A stretch of 25,317 nucleotides of DNA from Actinomycetota bacterium (GTDB lineage: Bacteria > Actinomycetota > Actinomycetes > Streptosporangiales > Streptosporangiaceae). Both the position numbers and the translations under genes were made by a program. Of this stretch, positions 1 to 7,824 are shown one piece after another. Location of the stretch: positions 9,496 to 34,812 of the forward strand of contig PMST01000193.1 of the NCBI GenBank assembly GCA_003168295.1. The letters run 5' to 3'. The notes beneath the pieces were generated by a model. It worked only from the letters and a program-made list of their open reading frames with translations, did not search any database and was not told the DNA's origin. Within the stretch, counting starts at the first letter, position 1. Each line of letters begins with the position of its first letter.

Positions 1-41
1 AAGCCGCCCGGGCCGCCTACGACGCCAGGCATACGTCGCCC

Positions 42-47
42 TAGGCT
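42..47 (+). promoter_or_regulatory. Candidate -10 element for a leaderless transcript
   Basis: The hexamer TAGGCT ends 7 nt before the GTG start at position 55, and no Shine-Dalgarno sequence separates them. TANNNT at this distance is the usual layout of a leaderless actinobacterial promoter. No convincing -35 was seen in the short upstream sequence available. Confidence 0.4.
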
Positions 48-54
48 GACTCGA

Positions 55-909
55 GTGGCCAGTCATGAACAGCTCAGCCGGAACACCGATGAGCAGAGCG
101 GGGCATCCAGCTCGGAAGGACCGGCGGAAGCGGAAGACCGGCTGCTGCACGGTTCCTCCTTCGGCACCGCTGCTGCCGCCTACGCGGAGCACCGCCCCGG
201 CTACGCCGAGACCGCGGTGCGGTGGGCACTCGAACCGGTCTGGTCTCGCCGGCCGCTCCGGGTTATCGATGTCGGCGCGGGAACCGGCAAGCTCACTGCG
301 ACCCTCGTTGACCTCAGCGCTGACGTCACCGCTGTCGAACCCAGCCAGAACATGCTCGCTGAACTGCACCGGGAACTCCCATCGGTACGGTCGGTGTCCG
401 GGAGCGCGGAAGAAATCCCGGTACCCGACGGCAGTGCCGATGCCGTCCTGGCCGGCCAGGCCATGCACTGGTTCGACATGGACCGGGCGATGCCCGAGAT
501 CGCCCGCGTGCTCGCTCCCGGAGGGGTGTTCGCCGCGCTGTGGAACGTAGATGACGACCGGGTCGGCTGGGTCGCCGAGTTCGTCGAGGTGAGCAAGCGC
601 AGCGCCAGCATTACGATGCTCAGATGGCAGGACGGCGGTGCGCAGTCCCGTCAGGAGGGTGTCATCGCGGCCGGATCCGGGCTCTTTCACGCGGATCAGA
701 CAGCTGAGTTCGAGAACGGGCAGGCGCGAACCGCCGATTCTCTCCTGGCCACCGTCGCCACGCACTCAAATTTCCTGGTGATGGACGAGCCCGAGCGAAC
801 CACGCGACTGGCCCAGGTCCGCGACTTTCTCCAGTCGCGGCCCGAGACATCCCACGGCGAATTCGTCCTGCCAATGGTCACGGTCGCGCTGCGCGCGCAG
901 CGCAGGTAG
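55..909 (+). CDS. Class I SAM-dependent methyltransferase
   Basis: This 284-residue protein is a class I, Rossmann-fold methyltransferase of the Methyltransf_11 / trans-aconitate-methyltransferase-like group. Seen: a polar 30-residue N-terminus, then SSFGTAAAAYAEHRPGY at about 34-50, a typical entry to the fold. Motif I, VIDVGAGTGKLT, lies at about 70-81 and binds SAM. The acidic end of strand 2, AVEPS, follows, then ALW after the post-motif loop. The substrate cannot be inferred. The GTG start is chosen because TAGGCT lies 7 nt upstream (leaderless) and no later start gives a better N-terminus. Its last 214 bp overlap, antisense, the extended 3' end of the lacI-type gene. It has no evident link to the rhamnose locus. 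Confidence 0.85.
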   Translation: MASHEQLSRNTDEQSGASSSEGPAEAEDRLLHGSSFGTAAAAYAEHRPGYAETAVRWALEPVWSRRPLRVIDVGAGTGKLTATLVDLSADVTAVEPSQNMLAELHRELPSVRSVSGSAEEIPVPDGSADAVLAGQAMHWFDMDRAMPEIARVLAPGGVFAALWNVDDDRVGWVAEFVEVSKRSASITMLRWQDGGAQSRQEGVIAAGSGLFHADQTAEFENGQARTADSLLATVATHSNFLVMDEPERTTRLAQVRDFLQSRPETSHGEFVLPMVTVALRAQRR

Positions 910-2126
910 CCTGCCACCCCGGTCCTGCTCGCCACCCGGCTGCACAGGACGCCGCTGCTCGCCCTGCCGACCGTGGTCACGGCCAGCGTGCTGGCTGTCC
1001 GCCGTCCGTGGCGGCAGGTCAGACCCTGCTCGGCCAGTCGTCGGCCCGATTCGCGGCGGACCGGCACTAAGGCCGCGCCTTGGCCGGCAGGGGCTACGGG
1101 GGTCACCGGCTCCGCGTCCGCGTTGGTCGTCGACTCGCGGGGCACCAGGACCGGATTGAATCGGACCTGGCGATGATGGTGATCATCAGGCCGCTCGACC
1201 TCGTCGATGAGCAGCTCTGCCGCGGCCGCGCCCAGGTCGATGCTGGGCTGGCGCACCGACGTCAGCGGCACGGCGGCGGCGCTCGCGAACTCGATGTCGT
1301 CGTAGCCGACGATGGCCAGCTCCCCGGGGACCGCGACGCCATTGCGCAGCGCATGCTGGAGCAGCCCGAGGGCGATCAGGTCATTGCCGCACACGACCGC
1401 GGTCGGCCTGCGCCGGCGCGGCAGGTCCAGGATGACGCGGCCGGCTTCGCGGCCGCCGTCTATGGTCATCCCCACCTTGTCCATAATCGTCAGGTCGGTC
1501 TCGGGCCGGCCGGCCTCGGCCATCGCCCGGCGCACGCCGGCGATCCGGTCGGCGACCTGGTGGACGGTCCTCGGGCCGCCGGCGAAGCCGATGCGATGGT
1601 GATCCAGCTCGAGCAGGTGCGACGCGGCCAGCCAGGCGCCGGCCACGTCGTCGACCGAGACCGAGCACTGCCGGCTGCTGCCCGCGTAGTCGACAAGGAC
1701 CACAGGCACGCCGTTCCTGCGCAACTCGTTGATGCGGCCCAGGTCCCGTCCGACCGGCGTGAGCAGGACGCCGTAGGACCTCTGCTCTTGGAACAGCGAC
1801 AGGTAGTGCCGCTGGCGGTCGGTCGTGGTGTCGCTGCTCGACAGGATCAGTGACAGGCCACGCTGGGTGGCGACGAACTCGACCCCGCGCGCGATGTCGG
1901 TGAAGAAGGGGTTGCCCATGTCCAGGACCAGCAGCGCGATGGTGCGGCTCCGGCCGGTCCGGAGCTGGCGCGCGGCCTCGTTGCGGATGAAGCCGAGTTC
2001 GGTGATGGCCGCGCGGACCCGCTCGAGCGTGGTCGGCGCGACCCGGTCGGGCCGGTTCAGCGCATTGGACACCGTGCCGAGCGATACCCCGGCCCGGTCA
2101 GCGACGTCACGGATGCTGACACCCAC
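696..2126 (-). CDS. LacI-family transcriptional regulator with C-terminal extension; likely rhamnose-locus repressor
   Basis: Residues 1-60 form a LacI helix-turn-helix and hinge (IRDVADRAGVSLGTVSNALN). Residues about 61-334 form the periplasmic-binding-protein-like effector domain, including NPFF, CGNDLIALG and GYDDIEFA, ending at VPRESTT as LacI proteins normally do. The frame stays open for a further 142 Arg/Ser/Thr-rich residues (335-476) resembling no domain I know and overlapping the methyltransferase gene antisense. The stop may have been lost, or a sequencing frameshift may be present. The start is GTG at 2126; a G-rich stretch upstream could serve as ribosome binding site. A TGAAAC-GTGACA site just upstream suggests autoregulation. 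Matching sites at the isomerase and transporter promoters make it the likely local regulator, with L-rhamnose or a derivative as inducer (inference). Confidence 0.85.
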   Translation of the reverse strand: MGVSIRDVADRAGVSLGTVSNALNRPDRVAPTTLERVRAAITELGFIRNEAARQLRTGRSRTIALLVLDMGNPFFTDIARGVEFVATQRGLSLILSSSDTTTDRQRHYLSLFQEQRSYGVLLTPVGRDLGRINELRRNGVPVVLVDYAGSSRQCSVSVDDVAGAWLAASHLLELDHHRIGFAGGPRTVHQVADRIAGVRRAMAEAGRPETDLTIMDKVGMTIDGGREAGRVILDLPRRRRPTAVVCGNDLIALGLLQHALRNGVAVPGELAIVGYDDIEFASAAAVPLTSVRQPSIDLGAAAAELLIDEVERPDDHHHRQVRFNPVLVPRESTTNADAEPVTPVAPAGQGAALVPVRRESGRRLAEQGLTCRHGRRTASTLAVTTVGRASSGVLCSRVASRTGVAGYLRCARSATVTIGRTNSPWDVSGRDWRKSRTWASRVVRSGSSITRKFECVATVARRESAVRACPFSNSAV

Positions 2127-2147
2127 CTGGCACCCCCGTATTGAGAT

Positions 2148-2159
2148 TGAAACGTGACA
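2148..2159. promoter_or_regulatory. Candidate LacI-type operator upstream of the lacI-like gene
   Basis: TGAAACGTGACA is a near-palindrome centred on CG, 10 of 12 matching TGAAACGTTTCA. It lies 21 bp upstream of the regulator's GTG and overlaps a possible minus-strand extended -10 (TGA-TAATGT). This fits autorepression. Confidence 0.55.
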
Positions 2160-2187
2160 TTATCAGCCGTGGCGCGCGGCGCCGCGG

Positions 2188-3633
2188 TCAGATCACCGTG
2201 ATGCGCAGGCCGACAAGCTCCGCGACCGCACGCAGCTCCGGGACCCGGTGACCGGTCCCCAGGGCCCAGTGATGAGCGATGCCGGAAGCCGACCACTCGT
2301 CGGTCCACTCGCCGGGATCACGCCCGAAATCGACGCGCGAGGTCGTATTGCCGATCTGCAGCAGCGGGCCGGATACGACGGTGCCCTCGGATACCACCAG
2401 CGAGAACGTGCCGTCACGGTCTTGGGCCAGCCCGAACGCGGTGACCGGGCCCGGGCTGACGTCGAATTCGACGGAAACGCCCCAGCCCCGTTTGCCGTGA
2501 TAGACGCCGAGGCCGCGCAGCAGCGGCTGACGGGCGGCGATCGCCAGGTGGGCCGGCCCGTCGTGGCCCATCTCGACCACGCCGTCAGTGAAGTTGAGGG
2601 CCTGCAGCTCGGTGAACGAGCCGCCCGCCCCCAGCCGGTCGAAGATAAGCATGGCCAGCGACGTGCGCAGCTCGTACTCCCCCGCCGCCGGGATTCCCCG
2701 GGCGGTCAGCAGCGAGGCGCCGAGGATCAGGCCAGCTCCCACCCGCTCGTGGGCCTCGCCGTTCAGGCCGCGGTGGTAGTAAGCCAGCGAGTCGAGCGCG
2801 AAGTCCTCGACCAGCCGGTCCAGGCCCACCGATACCCGGGCGGCCCAGCGGAAATCGTCCTCGACCACCGAGTCGCCCAGCCGGAAGACGCTGCGCGCCA
2901 GGTCCATCCGGGCGGCCGTCTCGGCGTCGGTGACCTGCTCGACCCGGACCCTCAGGTCGTCGATCTCCAGGATTTCCACATGGCCCCCGAGCTGCGCCGA
3001 GACCAGGGTCGGATCGGTGGAGACGTCCATCATGCCGGGGTAGAGGTGGCCCATCAGCCCGTGGCGGCCGTGCCGGAGTGCGGCCCGCACGCCCGCGGCC
3101 TTGATCCAGCGCTCGATCCTGGCCCAGGCCCGGTCGTCCTCGAGGTAGCCAGAGACGGAACGAAAGCCGATACCGCAGCGCCGGAACGCGTTGGCCATCT
3201 CCGGCAGCGGGCAGGCACCGCAGTAAGCGAGCCACGCTCCTGTGTCGAAGTTCGCGTGATCCATCGACTCGGTGGGCTGCAGGTTGAGCAGCAGCATCGG
3301 CGCGCCGGTCCGCTGGGCGACCGGGACCAGCATGGACGCGGTCATATACGTGGTGAGGAAGCCGATGATCAGGTCACAGTCGGCCAGCCGCAGCTGCTCC
3401 GCGGCCGCGGAGCCCTCCGGAGCGTCGGAGATGAAGCCGACATCGACCACCTCGCAGTCGAGCCGGGCCAACCGTTCGGACACGCGCCGGGCTGACGCCT
3501 GCAGCTGCGGGAGGAGCGCGGGGAACTGCGGCCAGTAGGCGCCGAGCCCTCCGGCGACAAGTCCGACCCTCGTCTTACGCGGGACGATCCTCGCGATTCC
3601 CCGGACGGCGATGGCGGTGAGCGACTCGGTCAT
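2188..3633 (-). CDS. L-fucose/L-arabinose isomerase family protein
   Basis: The 481-residue protein has the architecture of the L-fucose/L-arabinose isomerase family, cytosolic enzymes that interconvert aldoses and ketoses with a divalent metal. Seen: an N-terminal Rossmann-like half (RVGLVAGGLGAYWPQFP at 22-38) and a C-terminal half with GEYELRT (E319/E321), TELQALNFTDGVVEMGHDGP (E342, E354, H357) and GIAHHWALGTGH (H454/H455). These plausibly match the Glu-Glu-His-His metal/catalytic set, but the match was made by eye. The frame is open to 3807, but ATG at 3633 is preferred because AGAGGA sits just upstream and the family N-terminus follows. It heads a minus-strand pair with the regulator (54 bp apart from regulator start to its stop codon region) and faces the rhamnose operon. 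Substrate could be L-rhamnose, L-fucose or another 6-deoxy sugar. Confidence 0.8.
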   Translation of the reverse strand: MTESLTAIAVRGIARIVPRKTRVGLVAGGLGAYWPQFPALLPQLQASARRVSERLARLDCEVVDVGFISDAPEGSAAAEQLRLADCDLIIGFLTTYMTASMLVPVAQRTGAPMLLLNLQPTESMDHANFDTGAWLAYCGACPLPEMANAFRRCGIGFRSVSGYLEDDRAWARIERWIKAAGVRAALRHGRHGLMGHLYPGMMDVSTDPTLVSAQLGGHVEILEIDDLRVRVEQVTDAETAARMDLARSVFRLGDSVVEDDFRWAARVSVGLDRLVEDFALDSLAYYHRGLNGEAHERVGAGLILGASLLTARGIPAAGEYELRTSLAMLIFDRLGAGGSFTELQALNFTDGVVEMGHDGPAHLAIAARQPLLRGLGVYHGKRGWGVSVEFDVSPGPVTAFGLAQDRDGTFSLVVSEGTVVSGPLLQIGNTTSRVDFGRDPGEWTDEWSASGIAHHWALGTGHRVPELRAVAELVGLRITVI

Positions 3634-3660
3634 GACGTCCTCTGTCCGGTACGTAAATGT

Positions 3661-3672
3661 TGAAACGTTACA
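3661..3672. promoter_or_regulatory. Candidate LacI-type operator upstream of the isomerase-like gene
   Basis: TGAAACGTTACA differs from the perfect palindrome TGAAACGTTTCA at one base. It lies 28 bp upstream of the ATG at 3633 and downstream of the predicted minus-strand -10, where a bound repressor would block transcription. Confidence 0.65.
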
Positions 3673-3689
3673 TACAAAAGCTTGCCCTG

Positions 3690-3719
3690 ACCGTAAGGCC
3701 GGCGGTATAGCAGTGTCAA
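3690..3719 (-). promoter_or_regulatory. Candidate promoter for the isomerase-like gene
   Basis: On the minus strand a perfect TTGACA (3719-3714) is followed, after 18 nt, by TACGGT (3695-3690). The operator at 3661-3672 starts 17 nt downstream of this -10. The layout mirrors the rhaT promoter. Confidence 0.5.
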
Positions 3720-3786
3720 GAGCGAACCTCCGGGCGAGCCCGGGCTGAAGCTTGGACCGCGCGGAGGGGCCGAGTGCTGCATGCGG

Positions 3787-3794
3787 ACGTTTCA
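3787..3794. promoter_or_regulatory. Possible operator half-site
   Basis: ACGTTTCA is an intact half of the proposed operator, but the left half is degenerate. It could be an auxiliary site or chance. Confidence 0.2.
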
Positions 3795-3948
3795 AGGCCG
3801 AGGACACGCCGGAAGGGGCGCGGCCCGAGCCCGGTCAGTTGGCCCGTCGGCAGGTCCAGGGCGGCCGGCCTGCTAGGGCACGGCTTGACCTGATCCGATG
3901 CTCTGGCCAGCCGCTGCCCGGCCCTCACACAGGCACCCACGGCCGTCA

Positions 3949-3960
3949 TAAAACGTATCA
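3949..3960. promoter_or_regulatory. Possible weaker LacI-type operator
   Basis: TAAAACGTATCA matches 10 of 12 bases of TGAAACGTTTCA, with the two changes at non-equivalent positions. It lies between the two main operators and could be an auxiliary site for looping. Confidence 0.3.
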
Positions 3961-4070
3961 ACCGGAATAAATACCGCAAGGCGGCCGCCGGCATGCTCCT
4001 GAGCAGGAGCGGAACTACAAGGACCCGGTGGTATGCGGCAAATCTCCGCTTAACACCCAGAAACAGCCTC

Positions 4071-4100
4071 TTGACATCCGCGGCGAAGCCTGACTATCTT
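4071..4100 (+). promoter_or_regulatory. Candidate promoter of the rha operon
   Basis: A perfect TTGACA (4071-4076) and TATCTT (4095-4100) are separated by 18 nt. The expected transcription start near 4107 lies just before the operator at 4113-4124. Confidence 0.55.
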
Positions 4101-4112
4101 CAGCCAACGCAT

Positions 4113-4124
4113 TGAAATGTTTCA
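4113..4124. promoter_or_regulatory. Candidate LacI-type operator of the rha operon
   Basis: TGAAATGTTTCA is palindromic except for its two central bases and matches TGAAACGTTTCA at 11 of 12 positions. It lies immediately downstream of the predicted transcription start, as expected for repression. Confidence 0.65.
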
Positions 4125-4140
4125 GTTAATGGCGAGGTGA

Positions 4141-5685
4141 ATGCGCTTGAGTGAGCAGCCGGAGGGGGTAGGCGGGGCCCACGGGAAACCGCGGCTGGAG
4201 CTTGGTCAGGCTGCCAAGGCCTTCGGCGCCGTGCAAGCGCTGGTCGACGGCTCGATCACGCTGTTCGCGGGCGAGGCGCACGCGCTGGTCGGCGAAAACG
4301 GCGCTGGCAAGTCGACCCTCGTCAAGATCCTCGCCGGGGTGTACCAGCCGGACAGCGGAACGCTCGCCATCGACGGCCAGCCGGTCGTCCTGAGCGGTCC
4401 CAACGCCGCCCGCGACGCCGGCATCTCGATCATCTACCAGGAACCGACCCTGTTCCCCGACCTGACCGTGGCGGAGAACATCTTCATGGGCAGGCAGCCG
4501 CTGCGGGTCGGCCGCCGCATCGACCGGCCGGCCATGAACCGCGGCGCGGGTGAGATCTTCACCCGGCTGGGCGTGGCGCTCGACCCGCAGCGGCAAGCCC
4601 GGGGACTATCCGTCGCCGATCAGCAGATCGTCGAGATCGCCAAGGCGCTGTCCTCCCACGCGAACGTTCTCGTGATGGACGAGCCCACCGCGGCCCTGAC
4701 CACTGTCGAGGTGGAACGGCTTTTCGAGGTCATCCGGGCGCTGCGGCGCGAAGGCGCGGCGGTGCTGTTCATCTCGCACCGGCTCGAGGAGGTCTTCGCC
4801 ATCTGCCAGCGCGTCACGATCATGCGGGACGGCCGGTTCGTCCGGACGGCCGCGGTCGGGGACATCACCGTCGACGAGATCATCCGGTCGATGGTCGGCC
4901 GCGACCTGGACAAGCTGTTCCCCAAGACGCAGGTGGCCGTCGGCGAGGTGGTCCTGCAGGTGGAGCAGCTCAGCCGCGAGGGCGTCCTGCACGACATAAG
5001 CTTCTCGGTCCGCCGGGGCGAGATCGTCGCACTGGCCGGGCTGGTCGGCGCCGGCCGTAGCGAAGTAGCCCGGGCGGTCTTCGGCATCGACCGGCGTTCG
5101 GCCGGGGTGGTGACGGTCCGCGGCCACGTACTGCCCAACGGGTCGCCGCTCGCCTCGATGGCAGCCGGGGTGGCCCTGGTGCCCGAGGACCGGCGGCAGC
5201 AGGGCCTGGTCATGGACCTCGGCATCGACAGGAACGTCGCGCTGGCCTCGCTGGCCCGGCTCAGCCGCTTCGGCCTGATCAGCCCCACCCGCGAGCGGGA
5301 CCTGGCCGCGACCTGGGCTAACCGGCTCCAGCTGAAGTTCGGGCGGCTCACCAACGCGGTCTCGACGCTATCCGGCGGGAATCAGCAGAAGGTCGTGCTG
5401 TCCAAGTGGCTGGCCCGCGATCCGGCGTTGCTCATCATCGACGAACCGACCCGGGGCATCGACGTCGGGACCAAGGCCGAGGTGCACCGCATCCTGGACG
5501 GCCTGGTCGCCGACGGCCTCGCGGTGCTGATGATCTCGTCTGAGCTGCCCGAGGTCCTCGGCATGGCCGACCGGATCCTGGTGATGCGCGAAGGGCGGAT
5601 CACCGCGGAGCTTTCCCGCGCGGAGGCCAGCGAGGACCTGGTCATGCGGGCAGCGACCGGCCAGCTCAAGGCGGCGGCCGCATGA
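4141..5685 (+). CDS. rhaT: Sugar ABC importer ATPase, two nucleotide-binding domains (RhaT)
   Basis: The 514-residue protein energises sugar uptake at the inner face of the membrane. It has two fused ABC domains, as in RbsA/RhaT/XylG. Domain 1 has Walker [10 protein letters not shown] (51-59), the degenerate signature LSVADQQ, and Walker [13 protein letters not shown]. Domain 2 has the degenerate P-loop GLVGAGRSE, the signature LSGGNQQ, and [12 protein letters not shown]. Rhamnose specificity is inferred from the downstream mutarotase, isomerase and kinase. GAGG lies only about 3 nt before the ATG at 4141, so the in-frame TTG at 4147, with a 9-nt spacing, is an alternative start. The stop overlaps the start of the first permease gene (ATGA). 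Confidence 0.92.
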   Translation: MRLSEQPEGVGGAHGKPRLELGQAAKAFGAVQALVDGSITLFAGEAHALVGENGAGKSTLVKILAGVYQPDSGTLAIDGQPVVLSGPNAARDAGISIIYQEPTLFPDLTVAENIFMGRQPLRVGRRIDRPAMNRGAGEIFTRLGVALDPQRQARGLSVADQQIVEIAKALSSHANVLVMDEPTAALTTVEVERLFEVIRALRREGAAVLFISHRLEEVFAICQRVTIMRDGRFVRTAAVGDITVDEIIRSMVGRDLDKLFPKTQVAVGEVVLQVEQLSREGVLHDISFSVRRGEIVALAGLVGAGRSEVARAVFGIDRRSAGVVTVRGHVLPNGSPLASMAAGVALVPEDRRQQGLVMDLGIDRNVALASLARLSRFGLISPTRERDLAATWANRLQLKFGRLTNAVSTLSGGNQQKVVLSKWLARDPALLIIDEPTRGIDVGTKAEVHRILDGLVADGLAVLMISSELPEVLGMADRILVMREGRITAELSRAEASEDLVMRAATGQLKAAAA

Positions 5686-6710
5686 CGACGGCCACGTCCG
5701 CGCTGGGCACCAGGTTCGCCCGCGGCGGTGCCCTGCTGCGCGCCCGCGAGGTCGGCATCGGCGTGGTCCTGCTGCTGGTGTTCGGCGTCACGACCTTGCA
5801 CAACCACAACTTCGCCACCGCCAGCAGCGTCCAGCAGCTGCTCTCAGGCGCCGCGCTGATCGCCATGCTGGGCGTGGGCGAAACGCTCGTCATCGTCACC
5901 CGCAACGTGGACCTGTCCGTGGGCTCGACCGTCGGCCTGTCGGCCTACATCGTCGGCGACCTGTTCAAGGACCATCCGGGCACACCGGTCATCCTCGGGT
6001 TCGTCGTCGGGATCGCCGTCGGCGCGGTGATCGGCGCGGTCAACGGCTTCATCACGGCCGCGCTGCGGGTACCCAGCTTGGTGGTCACCCTGGCCATGCT
6101 CTACATCATCAGGGGCGTCGACGGTCTCATCGTCAACGGTGTGATCATCACCGCGAGCAACGTCCCGAACGCGTTCATCGCCATCGGCTTTCGCACCATC
6201 GCCGGCATCCCGTGGCTGGCGATCATCGCCTTCGCGGTCGTGGTGATCGTCGGCTACGCGATGAGGTCCTTCCGGTCCGGCCGGGACCTGTACGCGATCG
6301 GTTCCAACCCGGAAGCCGCCGCGCTGGCGGGGGTGCCCGTCGGCCGACGGGTCTTCACCGCCTTCGTGATCAGCGGGTCGCTGGCCGGCCTGGCCGGAGC
6401 GCTGTTCCTCGCCTTGCACGCCGAGGTGGACGTGACCGGCGGGACCGGGTACGAGCTGCTCGTCGTGGCGGCGGTGGTTGTCGGCGGGGTCGCGATTTTC
6501 GGCGGCAGCGGCACGGTGGTCGGCGCGGCCCTGGGCGCGTTGCTGCTCAACACCATCAACCAAGCCCTGGTGGCCAGCCGGGTCTCGGCGTTCTGGAACG
6601 AGGCCATCGCCGGCGCGCTATTGCTGCTCGCGATCGCGTTCGACCGCTGGCTGAGCCTGCGGGTCGCACGCGGCCTGCGGTCGGCGGAAGGGGCGCACCG
6701 TGACCTCTGA
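5682..6710 (+). CDS. rhaP: Sugar ABC importer permease (RhaP)
   Basis: The 342-residue multi-pass membrane protein belongs to the BPD_transp_2 family of carbohydrate importer permeases. Hydrophobic helices run through most of its length. Family landmarks are [16 protein letters not shown] (about residues 73-88) and [26 protein letters not shown], the cytoplasmic loop that contacts the ATPase. It would pair with the next gene product to form the transmembrane channel. Its ATG overlaps the rhaT stop as ATGA and its own end overlaps the next gene by 11 bp, so the genes are probably translationally coupled. Which permease is P and which is Q is assigned by order only. Confidence 0.88.
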   Translation: MTTATSALGTRFARGGALLRAREVGIGVVLLLVFGVTTLHNHNFATASSVQQLLSGAALIAMLGVGETLVIVTRNVDLSVGSTVGLSAYIVGDLFKDHPGTPVILGFVVGIAVGAVIGAVNGFITAALRVPSLVVTLAMLYIIRGVDGLIVNGVIITASNVPNAFIAIGFRTIAGIPWLAIIAFAVVVIVGYAMRSFRSGRDLYAIGSNPEAAALAGVPVGRRVFTAFVISGSLAGLAGALFLALHAEVDVTGGTGYELLVVAAVVVGGVAIFGGSGTVVGAALGALLLNTINQALVASRVSAFWNEAIAGALLLLAIAFDRWLSLRVARGLRSAEGAHRDL

Positions 6711-7824
6711 GCCAGCCATCCAGGCACCGCGGAAGCGGGAATACGCCGGGACCGACACGACGCGCCGACCGTGGTGGCGACGGGCGCTGCGCTGGGAGAC
6801 CGGCCTGGTCGTGGTCCTGATGGCGACGCTGATCTTCGGCACCGCCCGGTCATCGGACTTCCTGAACACGACCACCGGCTTCTACATCGGGCTCAACATG
6901 GGCGAGATCGCCATCATGGCGCTGCCGCTCACGCTCATCGTGATCACCGGCGAGATCGACCTGTCGGTCGCCTCGATGCTCGGTCTGTCCGGAGCCGTCA
7001 TGGGCCAGCTGCACAGCGAGGGCTGGCCCATCGGGCTGGCCATAGTGGCGGCGCTGGTCGTCGGGGCGCTCGGCGGAGCGCTGAACGGCTTCCTGGTCGC
7101 CAGGCTCGGGCTGCCGTCGATCGCGGTGACGATCGGCACGCTCACGCTGTTCCGGGGCCTGGCCGAGATCATCCTGGGGGCCCGGACCATTACCGACTTC
7201 CCGACCTCGCTGACCAACATCGGCGTGGTCCCCGTGCCGGGCACGCAGCTGTCGTACTCCACGGTGATATTCGTAGTACTGGCCATCATCTTCGGCGTGG
7301 TGCTGCACGCGACCGGGGCCGGGCGGGCCATCGTGGCGACCGGGCTGGCGCCGGAAGCGGCTCAGTTCGCCGGGATCCGGGTCAACCGGATCAAGTTCGG
7401 CCTGTTCGTGCTGTCCGGCGTGATGTGCGCCCTCGCCGGGATCTTGTTCACGCTGAAGAACGCCTCGGTCAGCTACGACGCTGGCACCGGCCTCGAGCTC
7501 AACGTCGTGGCGATCGTCCTCTTCGGCGGAGTCTCCATCTTCGGCGGCCGCGGCACCGTGATCGGCGTCGTGCTTTCCGTGATCATCTTCGGCACCCTCC
7601 AGCAGGTGCTCACCCAGATGCAGGTACAGCCCGAGGTGCAGAACATCATCATCGGCGGCCTGCTGCTGGTAAGCGTCATCCTGCCGAATGGCGCAGAGGC
7701 GGTGCGCCGGCTCCGCGCCCGCCTGCGAACCGGACCACATCTGGCCCGGGCGCCCCGGAGCCAGCGGTCCGCCCGGGCCGTCAGCTCATCGGATTCCAGC
7801 CTGACAACAGAGGAGAAAAAGTAA
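6700..7824 (+). CDS. rhaQ: Sugar ABC importer permease (RhaQ)
   Basis: This is the second BPD_transp_2 permease, 374 residues. A charged cytoplasmic N-terminus of about 40 residues precedes the helices. Landmarks are GEIDLSVASMLGLSG and GLAPEAAQFAGIRVNRIKFGLFVLSG, matching the same positions in the other permease. The C-terminal 40 residues are Arg/Ser-rich and probably cytoplasmic. The start is GTG at 6700, preceded by GGAAGGGG, inside the end of the first permease gene. The stop TAA shares one base with the ATG of the binding-protein gene, so these four transporter genes form one unit. Confidence 0.88.
   Translation: MTSEPAIQAPRKREYAGTDTTRRPWWRRALRWETGLVVVLMATLIFGTARSSDFLNTTTGFYIGLNMGEIAIMALPLTLIVITGEIDLSVASMLGLSGAVMGQLHSEGWPIGLAIVAALVVGALGGALNGFLVARLGLPSIAVTIGTLTLFRGLAEIILGARTITDFPTSLTNIGVVPVPGTQLSYSTVIFVVLAIIFGVVLHATGAGRAIVATGLAPEAAQFAGIRVNRIKFGLFVLSGVMCALAGILFTLKNASVSYDAGTGLELNVVAIVLFGGVSIFGGRGTVIGVVLSVIIFGTLQQVLTQMQVQPEVQNIIIGGLLLVSVILPNGAEAVRRLRARLRTGPHLARAPRSQRSARAVSSSDSSLTTEEKK

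Larger units (their letters stand above)
3634..4140. other. Divergent regulatory region of the rhamnose locus (507 bp, no gene)
   Basis: No credible coding sequence is seen. The region holds a minus-strand promoter and operator serving the isomerase-like gene at its left end and a plus-strand promoter and operator serving rhaT at its right end. One weaker operator-like palindrome and one half-site lie between them. Only short, poorly coding frames cross it. Confidence 0.7.

Noticed and set aside
2248..3495. Long open frame (415 codons) antisense to the isomerase-like gene
   Set aside because: It is Arg/Pro/Gln-rich with no recognisable motif, and mirrors the codon bias of the real gene opposite.
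3752..3970. 72-codon frame inside the divergent regulatory region
   Set aside because: Composition is not coding-like, there is no ribosome binding site, and it overlaps operator candidates.
6771..7823. Upstream extension of the rhaS frame through the second permease gene
   Set aside because: The segment is out of frame with a clear permease. A strong ribosome binding site and lipoprotein signal place the start at 7824.
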